Below are positions 1-12,534 of a DNA stretch of 64,000 nt, piece by piece. Position 1 is the first letter of the stretch, and every line of letters starts with the position of its first letter. The notes below the pieces were generated by a model that was given only the letters and a program-made list of their open reading frames with translations, made no database searches and had not been told where the DNA came from. Origin of the DNA: Beaufortia kweichowensis (lineage: Eukaryota; Chordata; Actinopteri; Cypriniformes; Gastromyzontidae); NCBI GenBank assembly GCA_019155185.1, contig CM032808.1, forward strand, positions 8,360,716 to 8,424,715. Direction: 5' to 3'. The position numbers and the translations under genes are program-made.

Positions 1-300
1 CTGCGTGAGGGCTAATCACATTGTGCTGTATATGTAATTATGTACCTCATTACCCAAATCCCAGAGGTCATCAGGGATTAACTAACATCCATACCATTGC
101 CTCGCAGTTTCACGCATATTTGCGTTATTAATTTAACCCGCCCCCAATCGCTGCACTGTCACCACACCAGGCACGGCTTCCCGGAGGTTTCCTGATCGGG
201 TCAGTGACCCAAGGAGAGGAACGCGCAGGCATATTTTCACTTAATTGGATATTGTGGATTTAATTAAATCTCATTGAGAGGAAAATGAAATGATGGCACT
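1..300. other. Complex noncoding block, possible regulatory element
   Basis: No reading frame with splice support is visible. The block mixes CpG-containing GC-rich sequence (about 130-225) with AT-rich homeodomain-type cores such as TTATTAATTTAA and TTTAATTAAATC (about 125-270). That texture is typical of conserved noncoding elements near developmental genes. Conservation cannot be judged from one sequence, so the regulatory call is inference. Confidence 0.22.
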
Positions 301-860
301 GAGCCTGTGGACACGACCTGTGCAGCCGCTGCTCACGCTCTGTGCTCTGCCAAAGATGTGCTTATCACTCCTCACCTTATCTATAGCTTATCTTCTTTAT
401 AACCTTATACGACACTTACTGCATTCTTATTTCATTATCTTGGTTTTTATTGTCTCTGTCACACACACACTAAAAGAGCTCTATTCTGATGAAGCAAGAA
501 GAGTCAAGTGAACACACAAAACTAAACAAGTCGACTTTCTCCAAACTGTACACGCAGAAAGTTATTTAGGGCTTAGTTATTTGTATGGCTGTAAATCACT
601 TTAAAATCGTCATTGATGAATTACATAATATGCTGGTAATATACTAATAGTTTAATGCAATTAATTGCAAATATCAAAACATTTACAGGAAAAGAATATG
701 AATTAGGATTTTTCATATTTAAGAACATATTCCTTTAGGAATAGAAATATATTTCAGAAATCCTTTACTAAAGATGTCACCTCCTGAACCACTGAGTCAA
801 AAGCATTAAATCAATTTCCTCTAATCTGGACAAAGCTGGCCCAGAGCAGGAAATACTTAC
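301..860. other. Noncoding, nothing recognised
   Basis: AT-rich sequence with a short CA run at 461-472. The open frame at 290-511 is hydrophobic and low in complexity, with no splice sites in context, so I do not call it a gene. Confidence 0.5.
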
Positions 861-1076
861 TACAGCACAGGCCCAGGAGAAAGAGCCATTGTGCCGTGAT
901 GCAAGGCCTGCGCTGAAGAGGATCTGATTAGCAAAGTGCTTCTCCTTTGGGAGCTCAGCCAGCTTCACTCTGGCGTGTTTTGCCCAGACAAACACCACTC
1001 CTCCTGGCAGCGAACACGCCGCTTGCTGTCTGTGCCAGCCGGGGCCACACCAGCGGAGCAGCACCTTACTCCAAGC
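861..1076 (-). other. Candidate internal exon of unknown gene
   Basis: On the minus strand a segment of exactly 216 bp (72 codons) lies between an acceptor-like AAGTTGGCAG (before 1076) and a strong donor-like GTAAGTATT (after 861). It is open only in phase 0; the other two phases contain stops. The peptide would include HARVKLAELPKEKHFANQIL, and I do not recognise it. The region is more GC-rich than its surroundings. It could be a coding exon, an exon of a noncoding transcript, or a conserved noncoding element that is open by chance. Splice sites and open frame are seen; exon status is inferred. Confidence 0.22.
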
Positions 1077-2488
1077 CTGCCAACTTAAAGAATATACACA
1101 CGTGCATGTTTGGGTGACACCTAGAATATCCATTGCGTAATATCACACATAAATCATATCAGAGATCTACAAGTATGGACGTTCCTTTAAACTGGAGTCA
1201 CAGTAAAAGACGGTAAGGAACAACAGTAGAAGCTTGTGCAAATTGACAAAAGCATGTGATAGTGCTGCCAAATGTGTGACAATATAATTTAATAAAAACA
1301 AGATGCTGCTCTCTCACACCCCACAAATTGCAAATACAAACTCTGCTGTTTTTACTGCTTAAGTTCACATCAGTAACTGTAGCACAGCAAACCTTATTGT
1401 TTCTAATTACAATGCAGCTGATGCACATTTGGCGCGCACCTAGTTAAAATAGGTTGATTAGAAACATCCCCATTAAAACATTTACATGTGCGTGCAAAGG
1501 AAGTCCTCGCTTTCCTGCGGCGTGCTGGTTTCATATCCTGCTTTGTTGTCACAGCAACGGAAGGTTCGGTTTTGGTTTTTCTTTTGATCTTTAAAAGAAG
1601 CCGTGTGCACCACCATAATACTTTTGAAAAGCCACAACTGTCCAGAGGCAAGAAAAGAGCCAAAGGGCGAGAATGGCCAAGACTGAGGGCTAAACATTTT
1701 AGCAAACTTAGTCACAATATTAATAAATATGATTATTAATATTGTTTTATTACTACACATGATAAAATTGTAAATAATTCAGTGTCAGTATATGACACGC
1801 TTACAGTCTTTAACATTTTGCTTTAAGAGCTACAATGGTTACAGACTGTCTCTCTCTCCGCCAAGTGTAAATTGACAAATCTATTTTTTCATCAAAAATG
1901 TAATCAAACATTAACAGTTACTAGCAACAAGACCGTTTAAGGCTGTAAATATTTTTTTGTGTATATTACTCCCGACCAACTTTTTCTCTTTTTATCATCA
2001 AACCTCAACCGATCTAGCTATACTGTATAATGTCATACATTCTATTGTAAAAACCATTCATGTTGTTTAATTAAGCAAGACATTGACAGTTTGGAAAAAC
2101 AAGAGAAAATTAACATATTACCACAGAAAGGAACTTATAAGACAGGAAGAAATGCTGGCTGCACAGCTCCAGAGACCTGTATGGTAACCTGTTTGTGCGG
2201 ATGAATTATTCTTGAGAATGTTTATGGTAATTATGCATTTGAAGATATGACAGAATGCCGTGACTTTGAGAAACAGAAATGAATGAAATGTATCTGACTG
2301 CTAAGAATCCAAAAAGACTTTCCTTCTCCAGGCCATGTATGGATCAAGAAATGGCTGGAATTTCAGCTAATCCCTCCTCAGCCACGTGATGTGAGCGAGG
2401 GGAAGCTGGGGGTGTGGCTACACCTGTACAGGTAACACTGATTATGATGTTATTAGCAGTCAATAGACAGGTTTTGAGATGAAACATT
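1077..2488. other. Noncoding, nothing recognised
   Basis: Overlapping open frames on both strands at 1403-1760 contradict one another and lack coding context. A GC-richer patch at about 2375-2435 contains CACGTGATGTGAGCGAGG and could be a small regulatory element. The rest is AT-rich. Confidence 0.45.
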
Positions 2489-2517
2489 GGGCTGGGCAAT
2501 ATAAAAGTATAAAAATT
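2489..2517 (+). repeat. GGGCTGGGCAATAT-type repeat start
   Basis: The motif GGGCTGGGCAATATAAAA is the typical beginning of a common fish interspersed repeat (from memory). A second instance, GGGCTGGGTTATATAGC, is at 35358. The other end of each copy is not recognisable. Confidence 0.35.
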
Positions 2518-3211
2518 CACAAAAATACTAATTTATCAGCCGATTACTGTGGCAGATGTATGTGCAATGTTGAGCTAGTCTAGATTTTTTAATCAAGTAA
2601 GTGCTAATTTGATGAGAACGGAGGCTTCCGTGCTCATCTGCAGGTGTGGTGCAAGCAGATGCCTCATGCAGTATCTCTGCGACAGATCTATAATCAAACT
2701 AATTAGCTGATTAAACAATATAATGTATTTCAGAAATGCAGGAGGCTCCGTGTGTTTATCCGGCTCATTATGCTACCCTACCATCACCACCAACAGAGAC
2801 TGCAAAAAACAAACACACATTCATTTCATTTATAATTAAATAACAAGCAAAACTTGCACATCTGACACTAATAACAACACTTTTACGACTGGGAACTTAA
2901 CAAGAGATCAAAATCAACTTTTTGTGTCGATTGAAACCACAGTATCTTACAAGGTCGCTACATGGAAACGTGATGTTATTTGACATTGTTGGCAGTGTGT
3001 TATACATAAATTCAACAAGCAAAATTGGTAAATCCTATTGGAATATTTTTAAACGAACAACAGATGTCACAAACTAAAATCAACCCTTGAGGGAAAAAAA
3101 CACTAATTCATTACACTCAAAATGTAGCACACACAAAATGATTTCCGTCTGTTTGTCTGTATGTCTTTTAATGTTCAAACATATCCACTGGTTTCCTGTA
3201 AGTGTTGTGGG
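2518..3211. other. Noncoding, nothing recognised
   Basis: AT-rich with short homopolymer runs. No open frame, RNA gene or repeat was recognised. Confidence 0.45.
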
Positions 3212-3634
3212 CAGGGATATAAACTACTTTTTCTAATTGTGCATCATTACTGTACTTAAATATTATGCTTTGCTCAAGGAAAAATAAATAACTCTACAAT
3301 TACTTAACTACAGTTGATTGATGAAGAAAAATAATACTTTTTACGCAGACACGTAATTACGTACTTACGTAATAATAAGTAAGTAGACAAAAGTATAAAG
3401 GACACATTTTACGTAAATTTACTTACAGTTTTCCTTATAAATATAAATATTTATTGCCAACCCAATTATAACAATTTTAATTGGTTTTGGCCACAACTGT
3501 GGGTATTTATCTTAAAAAACATCTTATTAGTCACTACAATAAAGAGGATGAAAATATTTGTGGCTAGACAGTTTGACATTTAATTAAGTAACTTTTTCAC
3601 ACATTTCCTTTACTTTATACTTTTTACACCTCTG
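3212..3634. mobile_element. Tol2-like hAT MITE with 8-bp target duplication
   Basis: The left end CAGGGATATAAACTACTTTT and the right end (reverse complement CAGAGGTGTAAAAAGTATAA) are imperfect terminal inverted repeats of the CAGAGGTGTAAAAAGTA type found in Tol2-related hAT elements. The subterminal sequence is rich in ACTTAAGTA and TTACTTA motifs, as in that group. The 8 bases to the left (GTTGTGGG) and right (GTTGTGAA) agree at 6 of 8 positions, fitting an old hAT target-site duplication. No transposase frame is present, so it is non-autonomous. Confidence 0.6.
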
Positions 3635-4820
3635 GTTGTGAATTTCAATACCCAGGTTCTGATAATAAGCCACTGACTTCCAACAACTTTACATTAAATA
3701 TCCTAATAACAGCTCAACATGTGCGCCGACTGTTTTTACATTTTCTGACTTTACTTCCCCAGCTACAACCATCATTTGAAAATGTGGAACTTAACGATTT
3801 GTGGTTAAATGTGTCACTTTGGTAATTAAAAACCAGGCACAAACACTACCCCGAAGGAAAACGATGAAATTATTCAACACATTTAATTACTCATACTTTT
3901 ACATGCTGGATCACAACAGGTTGATGTAAAATCTTTCCAGAAATAGACCGTAAGCTGTCACTTTTTAATTTTTCAACAGCTGTTAAACAAAGGCTGCAAC
4001 AGATCCATTAACGTGGTGAAACACAGGAATACAGCAAACAAACATCATTAGCCTCCCTGTCTGTAAACCTCATGCTGGGAGCTCCCCAGGAAGTCTCCAC
4101 ATCCATGTCTAATCCACTTATAAACTTACAGACAGTAAGTTTCCCACACGCGCACACATACAACCACTTCAATGCACACACAAACCCACAGGCTACATAA
4201 GATTACACACACACCGGACATACAGTATAGAGTTTCAGACAAAAGCATATTAACCTTTTAGATTTACAATTGATTTTTGTTTGAGGCCTGTTTCACATCA
4301 GACGAGTTTCTTTTTGTGAATACCAAACTCAAATTATCTCAAAAAACCAGGTAAATCCTCATACATTTTTCTTTTTGCAACTATATGCATAAGGGTGGTA
4401 ATGATCACATGTGCCAACACTGGTACCTGAGCAGATAATTGCTTTTGTGTTTAAAATGAATATATATGTTCCTCTTCAGAAATGTGAACTTTTCATAGTA
4501 AAGCTGAAAAAGATTCCTAGAGAGTAAAGAAAATCACAAGAGCTCTTCACACTGAAGCTATCCCGGGTGGGAGGTAAAGAGTGAGGCCTGTAAATGAAGC
4601 ATATGACATTTGAAATATGTGTCTGGGGGGTTATAATCACAGGGCCAGTTAAATTTTTGAGTGAGCAATTCATATCAGCACCACAACATAGCAAACCAGT
4701 GTGAAATCTGCTTTTCTACGACACAAATAGCTCAGAGTCGCCATCGACCGGGCGGCCACAACTGCTATAGATCACGGACACAGAGAAACATATACATGTC
4801 GGAGTCAGCCAATATAGCTA
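3635..4820. other. Noncoding with imperfect CA-rich tract
   Basis: An interrupted CA-rich stretch lies at about 4141-4225. A slightly GC-richer segment at 4010-4110 (CTCATGCTGGGAGCTCCCCA) may be a small conserved element. No gene was recognised. Confidence 0.4.
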
Positions 4821-5061
4821 AGGCTATGTCCACACAACAACACTGCAGTGAAAAATGTTTTTCCTTTGCAAATTTTCACATACACATGACAATCTATATC
4901 TTCACAGACTTGCGAAAAAGACCAAAATGCACGGTTGTCCCAGTTGTTTGTGATGTGACTTTGTACATAACATAATGTACACGCCTGTGCAGTGCACACA
5001 TGCTGCTCGCACACCCATGTTTAGCTTAAAAATTGCATACTAAAACCGGTTTTCAAAAGTT
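4821..5061. repeat. Interspersed repeat, GGCTATGTCCACAC type
   Basis: It starts with AGGCTATGTCCACACAAC, continues through AAAATGTTTTTCCTTTGC-like sequence and the CTGTGCAGTGCACACATGC stretch, and ends near AAAACCGGTTTTCAAAAGT. This order matches, from memory, a widespread teleost DNA repeat with that opening. Boundaries are approximate and no target duplication was identified. Confidence 0.4.
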
Positions 5062-7080
5062 TGTCGTTTCAGGTCTTCAAAACATCTTTGTTGTGTAAAC
5101 AAACATCCAAAACACATAAAGGTTTTTTTAGGTTTTAGCCCCTAAATAGTACTTTACAATAATATATATAATGTAATATGTCTATACAATACTGATTGTG
5201 AGTTTCCTGATTGACTTGATTGTTTATAATTAACTTAACACCTATTTTAACGCTGCTGTATTTTGCAGTATTAAAACAAGGATGGACTGCAAAACTAATC
5301 TAATGTTCTTGAGCTTGGGTTTATCTTCAGCACTCCATAAATATTCATAAATAGAACGTTTTCTATCCTTCTACCCTCTTCAGAAGGACAAACAGAGTTC
5401 TTTGTAGACCTTTTGTAAAATGTAAACTATATCCTGCCTGTCCTAAACCTTAAAAATGTTGCCAATGTGGGAGAGAAGTGTTAAGGAATAGGACACCCAC
5501 TTTTCCTTCTGCTGTATTTACCCAATTTCCCATATTAACGGCCTGTAGGAAAACCTGACCAGCTTTGCAGCGAAGGAGAGCGAGAGAAATGAGTAATGGC
5601 GTGTGTGCTCTCTACAGATGCAATATGGGCAATTTTTTATTCCAGGAAACCATTCACTGATTCAAGAGTGGCATACTGTGGAGACTCGAAAAATCAATGA
5701 TGTGTTGAAGGTCTTGTAGACACTGGGCATAAAAACCTATCTCGGAGACAGAAACACTTTGCACATGTGTATGCTGCTCTGCTGCATACTTCTAAGAACT
5801 CTAAGACAAAACATATTGTACTGTACTGTACTGTACTTTACTTTTCCCTCCTGTACAACCTTTTAACTTTGAGTGTTTTACCCACATGGGGGATGGTACT
5901 CAAGCAAGGATTTGAGAGTATGCACGCTGTAGTTTACATTTTATGTCTACACATAAGGCAACTGAAAATCATTCATTAAATAAGACCTGGTGAAATCCAG
6001 TCACACACACACTTTTAGCAACAGAACTTGAACTTTATGCAAATGAGCTGTGATGCAATGCAATGACAATGGGAGTGAGTCATACAATTCCTATCTACTC
6101 GAATAGTGAAAAACTGATACCTTAAAGTCGCCAACTAAGGTCATAATAAAACAACATATTTTTAACTAACAGTTAAACCTGACATCAAATGTCCCATACA
6201 TTTTGTTTCTTTAAGTTTAAATTACACGTTTTTAAACACTTTTTCTGGGTTGCACATGCCCAAAGTTGGCGAGTACTTTACTTTGGTTAGTCAACACATT
6301 CATTAGTCTTTAACGATCAGTGATAACTGAGGTGGGACTTCCTTCGCTAAGCCAGCCGTATTGAGCGTTGCACTTTCCAAGGCGCCTGCAGAAATAATGC
6401 AACATAAGTGCATCCAAATAAAAACACTGGCAGACAGAAAGAAGAAACAGGAAGCAGCATCGGTTCTCCCCAAACCATGGGAAGTATTGTGCAGTTTTTG
6501 GAATTGTGAGGGCTGAAAAGTGAAGAAAATAAGATCATTCCTACAGGCTACAGCACTATGGATATAGAAAGAAAAGTGAAAAACAGAAAGAAAGACGTTG
6601 GAAAAATATTTTTTTGATTTAGAATAAAACAAATATATACTATAATTTTACTACATATTATATCATACAATATTTTTATCAATTATTCTGTAATTAATGC
6701 ACAGAATTGTCATTGTTGCATTAATGCATCATGATGCATATTACAAATAATAATGTAGTTATTTTACTGGAATTCTATAATAATATGCAAAGAGAAATAA
6801 ACGGTAAATCACTAGGGAAAAAAATATATTAAAAACTATTTTATAACATATATGGGTAGTGTCCTATATGCCCTATGGTGTGACATACAAAACAAACCTC
6901 TAACAATTAAGATAAATCTTTCTCATCCTATTTGTAAATCTCTCATGCTATTTATATACTTTTTTAGAGTGTTTTCACACCATAGGACACAGTGACATTT
7001 ATTAAAATCTTCAACTGGCTCTTCAGTACTGAGAGGTAATTGTGGTCATCTCAGTCACTGAACACTTGACTTTTTTTCAC
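5062..7080. other. Noncoding; small tandem and palindromic motifs
   Basis: A short GTACT tandem run lies at 5819-5838, and a palindrome-rich TGCATTAATGCATCATGATG at 6718-6737. Open frames at 4805-5014 and 6303-6632 have no splice or start context. Nothing else was recognised. Confidence 0.4.
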
Positions 7081-7440
7081 TGGTTCCCAGCAAAAGGGCA
7101 ACAAGCTAGGCAATTTCTTGAGTGAGATCTTTATCCAATCTTAAGACACTCTTATATTGAAGGTGCCTCAAGGAAATAGAGGAGGGGGAAGTCATGGAAA
7201 AGCAATATCCCGCACAGATCACCCCGCATACTTCACTTCCCCTCAGCCTGCTTAAGTTCATCGGGCCTTGGTGGCGTCACAGCAGGTGTAATTTATGAGG
7301 TGTTAAGAATGTTGGGCTGAAACTGAAAAATACTGTAAACTTCAGCTCCCCCACTGCATATCCTCAACACCCCTCTAACCCCAAAGCGTGAAGCCCCATA
7401 ACACACAGGTAAAGGGCCTCTTACCCTGCAAAGTCCCCTA
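7081..7440. other. GC-richer complex noncoding block
   Basis: This block is less AT-rich and less repetitive than its flanks, with GGTGGCGTCACAGCAGGTG near 7270. There is no open frame. It could be a conserved regulatory element (inference). Confidence 0.2.
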
Positions 7441-8701
7441 AGGAAAAATACATTTCACATTTGGCTCTGGTTTCTGTTCTGCAACACCAATTTCAGAATT
7501 CCTAAGAAAAAAAAAGAGGACTCACAGCTACACACCTGTAAAGCTGGTGAGCAGTTGTGTGTTTGGATTCGTGTGTTACCACCAGGTTTCCTAACTAGCT
7601 TAACCAGCAAGACTTTATTAGTTCACCACCAACTACATCACCAAGTTTTGCAGGTTGGTCTGAGGTTAGTTTAACACCAAAACCAACCAAGACTAAGCAG
7701 AAATGTGCTTTGTTTTCAAAAAACACTAAAAGGTTGGTTTGTTAAAGTGATTATAACATTTACCCAAGCGGTTTTAATGGGATATTTATGTAAAATAGAG
7801 CATGGTGGCCAATTTTCTCACTATACAAAATGAACAGTCCTTCATCCGGCTGAAGACATGTTTGCTCCTCACAACTTAAAATGTTAAACATCTGTGCACT
7901 GCTCTGCATGGCTGTTATTATCTGGTCTGAAGATTTTTTTTCTAAATCCCTCGGACAAAAGTCAGGATTACACTGTAATTACACTATGTTTCAATAGCAG
8001 CCGCTGGGAGTTTGAGAGAAAGAGAAAAGACCACGTTCAAACAGACACAGCTGAGATTTTGTACAGGCCAATCTAGATGCAGACAGGTGCAGAAAATCCA
8101 CATCCTAATCCAATGTAACAGTCATTCGTTTTCAGCGTGAGACCCTGGCATTGAACATCTGTCATGCTGTGATATCCCGCTGCAAAGACGTATCAAATAG
8201 ACAAAATTAATACAAAGCAATGTTTGCAAGTCTAGACTTACAGGGTGTTGAATTCCATTTGGAGGTATTATAACTCACGTTCATGGGACGGGGCAATTTT
8301 TCAGCCTGATGTACTGTACAGAAAGCTGGAATTCGGGGAATTTGTGTATCCTATTTCCTTCTTAAGATTGGTTAGACTAGCTGCCATTTATACCACTGTT
8401 CTTAGTTGAAGAGTACATTCTTCCCAAACCATTGGGCAATTTCTTTAGACCCTATTTGGGTATATTCTCTCTCAAAGCAAAGAAAGCTACTTATGGAAGT
8501 GGATAGCACTGTGATAGCTGTGGCTCTTAATATAACAGCATTCCTACATTCAATTTGCTGTATGGCAAACATTTTTTATCCTCACATCAAAGCAAAGTCA
8601 ACTCTCAAAATTGGGTTGTGGCTCCATGTAATGACTTGGGTTACAAAATGCAAAAACCAATCTCTGTTTATGAACAAAAACACACTTAGCTTTTTAAATC
8701 A
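7441..8701. other. Noncoding, possible decayed repeat
   Basis: At 7580-7720 there are loosely inverted AACCAGC / GGTTGGT motifs resembling a decayed fish foldback repeat, too degraded to delimit. The open frame at 8406-8804 runs into the hAT element that follows and is not credible as a gene. Confidence 0.35.
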
Positions 8702-9237
8702 GAGGGATTGCTCTGATCGATCGACTGAAGATCGATATTGTCCAATAACCACATTCTATGACTTGATCAGTACTCAATCAATTTGGGCAATCATAATTGG
8801 ATGACATAAAACACGCGAGGATGAACATTACATAATGCACAATGTTTGAATACACTTTTTATGTGTTGCCGTTATATTCAGTTTGAAATATTTTTTAAAA
8901 AATATTTTAAAAAAGAAAAGACTTAAAAATGTTATAAAAATAAACAAAAAATATTTTTTAAATTAAAATAAAAAAATACAAAATTTTTCATCTAAAAATA
9001 TAAAAAATTTGTTTACTTTTTTATGTGTATGCTCAATATGTGCGGTGACAGTTATCAGGTTAATAATTACTGTAAATAATATAACCAAGGCAACATTTGT
9101 GGTATGACTTTATCTGAAAATAAAGGTTAACAGTGATGGTTATCAGAGAGCTTACAACTCAGTTACATAAAGCTTAAAGGATCTGTAACGGCCAATCATG
9201 ATGACAGAAATCTGCGTTCGGTATCGGAGCATCCCTA
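8702..9237. mobile_element. Decayed hAT-like element
   Basis: The left end GAGGGATTGCTCTGATCGAT and the right end GGTATCGGAGCATCCCTA are degenerate terminal inverted repeats of the TAGGGATGCTCCGATACC kind found in vertebrate hAT elements. The left subterminal region (GATCGATATTGTCCAATAA) also fits that group. No matching 8-bp target duplication is visible, so the element is old or its ends are slightly misplaced. Its middle holds a piece of a TTAA-flanked MITE. Confidence 0.5.
8960..9059 (+). mobile_element. TTAA-flanked MITE, 3' fragment (family M)
   Basis: It ends with TGCTCAATATGTGCGGTGAC, then AGTTATCAGG, then TTAA. The same end occurs at 27282 and, degraded, at 52430 and 60586. It lies inside the hAT-like element, so the MITE inserted later. 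The left end is not recognisable in very AT-rich sequence, so the start is approximate. Confidence 0.6.
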
Positions 9238-9560
9238 CTGTATTCTGCTATTCTGTGAACCAAGCCAAGTTCAGCAAGGATGTGAGAGGTAATGTCCACA
9301 GAACCTACCAGTGTCCTGTCGTGTGTTGTCTCTGGTTAATGATTTCCCCAGGTTTGGGAACTCTGGAACTGTAGGCCGCCACCCTGTGGGAAATAAACAG
9401 AAGATCAATGAGAGGGGATTCAGACGCAGGAGGCATATGGCACAGCATGAGGAAAACAAACAGGCAGAGCAAAACAGCACAAAAGCTAATGAAGGCCTTT
9501 CTCCTGACTTCACTCGATCCCCTCCCTCGGTCCTAAAGCACAGCTAATCTCCCATGTCTC
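9238..9560. other. Complex noncoding block with an open frame
   Basis: An open frame on the plus strand (9311-9547) follows an acceptor-like GATTTCCCCAG (about 9341-9351). Its peptide is basic and glutamine/asparagine-rich with no recognised domain, and the opposite strand is also open (9271-9513). I treat it as a possible conserved noncoding element or noncoding exon, not a gene. Confidence 0.2.
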
Positions 9561-11380
9561 AATACAAACCCCACAGCGAATCGAAAAACTGTCTGTTAAG
9601 CACGGCTACACCCTTTTCTAAACACACCGTGTTCTCCTTATTTAAGTGCGGGGTGGTACGTTTTCCTGTCATCTTACTGAATTCCAGTGGCTGCAACAGG
9701 TAATAACATGCACATTCCAGAAATGTCTCAAATCAATGCATCAGTGTCATTTCAGAATTATAAGGCAGCACTAACAACCCTGCAGCAAAAGGAGCTTTGC
9801 ACTGTTACCGCCAACAAAAAAACGAAATCTCAAAAACACATTCCTGTGTGCTTTTTGGGTGAACTAGAGAAAGCTAATCGGCAGATCTAAACTTTTGGGG
9901 TTAATCTTGTTATGTAATTAGATTTTAAGAAGTCATTTGTTGGGGGAAGGACGACTGTAATGAAGGGGCCGAATGACATCATCATGCTTCAATGTGAAAA
10001 TGGAAGGATGAACTTGGATGACACATACTGGCTGAGCCGAGAAGGGAAAATCTGGGCTTGGGGAGATGCTGGACTGAGGACAGGCTTTCGACATGCCAAA
10101 TTTGTGCCTGATTAGCTCAGGTCAGAGATCAGACCATCTGTTTGCTCAGGAGTTATTACAAACTCCCACACTGGGAGAGACACGTGACGAAAGGTGCAGA
10201 ACGTGTTTAATCCCACAGAATTGTAATGCTGGTGTATCGGACAGTAATGCATACAGTAGCAAAAGCAGATATCAGAAATGTTACAGAATAAGCACAAATA
10301 TGTCTTCAGGCCTAGCTATTTCAAAAGTCTATTGTTTGTTGTGGCAACTGGTTTACTATATTGGTTCAACTTTTGTGTTTTTGTTGGTTTAACGCTCGTT
10401 TTATAACATGAGGCTCTGGAATACTTGATTTTGATGGGCCAGTCATATTATTTCAAGATATGTTATCCCTTATAACAACCGCTCAAAACTAATAACACAT
10501 GGTCATCTGGGTACAGCCAGTCAACTTGAACTGGAAAATAATTACAAATAAATTACACAGAAATATGCCTTTTTTTAACAGTGGAAGACAGCACAGTACT
10601 TTTTTTAAAAGGGTAAATAATTATTATATATAAATAAGAATTAAAAATAGATTTATTCACACTGCACATGGATTATTGAGGATTAAAATGTTGATTATTT
10701 TACACAATTCTGAATTGTTCAAAGCCAACCGATTTTCCTCATTGTAACAACACCTGCTTGGGAGCAAATTTCATATTGTTAATATAAAAAAATATATTAA
10801 AGAATATTAAATATTAAAAAAATGTAACATTTGATATAAAAAACTGTTCAAAAGGTGCGCATTAGTGCCACATTCATTCTTCATTGGCCAAAGTTACTTT
10901 GCACTCAAACCATGATTACAACATCTGGAAAACTTCATATTATCTCAAATTTGTCACATATTTCACCCTTCAGCAAATAATAAACACACAGATATGCAGT
11001 GTGAACATTCAAGAAGATAAGGTGAGGCTAAACTAGTGCACAGTTTCCTTTTTCTTCCCTCTTTTGGTGTGAAACACACTTCAAAGAGTTCTCAGTTCTT
11101 CATTTTTTATACCGGTTCTGTTGTCAGTTCTGTGGGTCGCATGAAAGGACGCTTTTGTATATAAAGAAAACACAAAATGTTTCTTTCAACAACCAATAGC
11201 TTTAATGAAATCTGTCTTTCTGTTATAACTGAATGAATTTAGACATATTACAGCTGAAAGACACTTTAATCGTATGAAACGATGACAGACGTGTGGCACT
11301 TTGTCTTTTTAACAGTGTAGTCTAGTATGGCAGATCCTAAGAAGGTTTAGCTTCCTCTGGGGAGAGCAAGAGGAAAACGC
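9561..11380. other. Noncoding, nothing recognised
   Basis: Mostly AT-rich, especially 10600-10830 (TATATAAA and ATATTAA runs). Open frames at 9687-9890 and 10093-10392 have no supporting signals. Confidence 0.45.
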
Positions 11381-11640
11381 AAGGGCTCTTTCTTTAAAAG
11401 GCCCCGGTCTCAAATTGCCAATAGAGTCCCTGTTTTAATTACAGCTCTGGCATGGCTTTTCCCCAGATATAGATAACAGATCTAAAGCCACCGAGTTGAA
11501 AGCCAGCAGTATTAGTTCCCTAATCGCTGAAATAAATCCACATGCTGTGACTCCATCAGGGGGATGGGTGTATATTTATCCGACATTCAAATTCATCTGG
11601 TTTCTCTGTTGAGGTAACAGATCTGATACGGTCTCAAGCT
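11381..11640. other. Possible conserved regulatory block
   Basis: A complex, repeat-free stretch with motifs such as TTTTAATTACAGCTCTGG, CAGATATAGATAACAGATC (GATA cores) and CCTAATCGCTGAAATAAATC. There is no open frame. The texture resembles vertebrate conserved noncoding elements; this is inference only. Confidence 0.25.
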
Positions 11641-12534
11641 GTCCTAACTTTTGTTAGTTTTATGGAGTAGTTAATTAAACAAGGGACCACATTTAGTTTT
11701 CATCAATTTAAAATGTTTTTTATGATTTGTTACTTTGTTTTTCATTTGGCTTTGTATATTGTTACATATACATATGTTACATACATACACATTTCTAATA
11801 GGCTTTCAGGCTTATCTGTACTACACATTGTATGCAAGCTGTGTTTTTTTAACATATCTGCACATTTTGTGTCTGTGCATGTTTTGTTTAAAGCGTGCAT
11901 ACTTCTGAAAGTCTGCATTCTCATTTTTTGAAAACATCAAACAGTTGCACAGCAATATTAGACTGCAACAAAACGAAAAAGCAGCAGGATGTTATGTGCA
12001 TGCACAGAAAAATTATTTTGTGGTTAATTTTTAAAGAACTATTTCACGAAATATCCGTTTCTATATTAATTCTGTATATACTGTATGTTCAAACTACATG
12101 AACTAATCAAATTTTACATAAACTAGGAACAATCATATGTCTCACATATAAATGTACATAATAAACCTGCAAAGCAACTTCAAAGGTACAACGCTTCCTG
12201 AAACATGGTTGCAAATCCTTGCTACACTCAGCAGCTTTCACATAAACAAACACATTGAGTCCAGAACCAGACATTCCATACCTGCCAGCCAATCAGAAGC
12301 TTTCATTTAAACGTTGCCTGCATTTGCAGTCAGCATTTGTAAAATGCCCCAAATAAATGCAATCTGTCTGTCTCTTTCCAAGTCTTTTGGCTGCTTTTTT
12401 ATTTTGATTTCACACTGTTAATTACACATGACGCACAGGCATGCCGCCACACCTCCATGTGTAACCATCCTCCAGCACACACCTCTGAACCTTCACACAC
12501 ATGTGCCACAAAACATAATCACAGTTACATTGAG
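11641..12534. other. Noncoding, nothing recognised
   Basis: AT-rich with TACATA repeats around 11755-11795. Frames open on both strands at 11713-11931 are low-complexity and not credible. Confidence 0.45.

Noticed and set aside
1403..1760. Three overlapping open frames on both strands
   Set aside because: They exclude one another, have no splice sites in phase, and show no recognisable protein.
8406..8804. 132-codon plus-strand open frame
   Set aside because: Its 3' part runs into the end of a hAT-like repeat, and no domain or splice signal is present.
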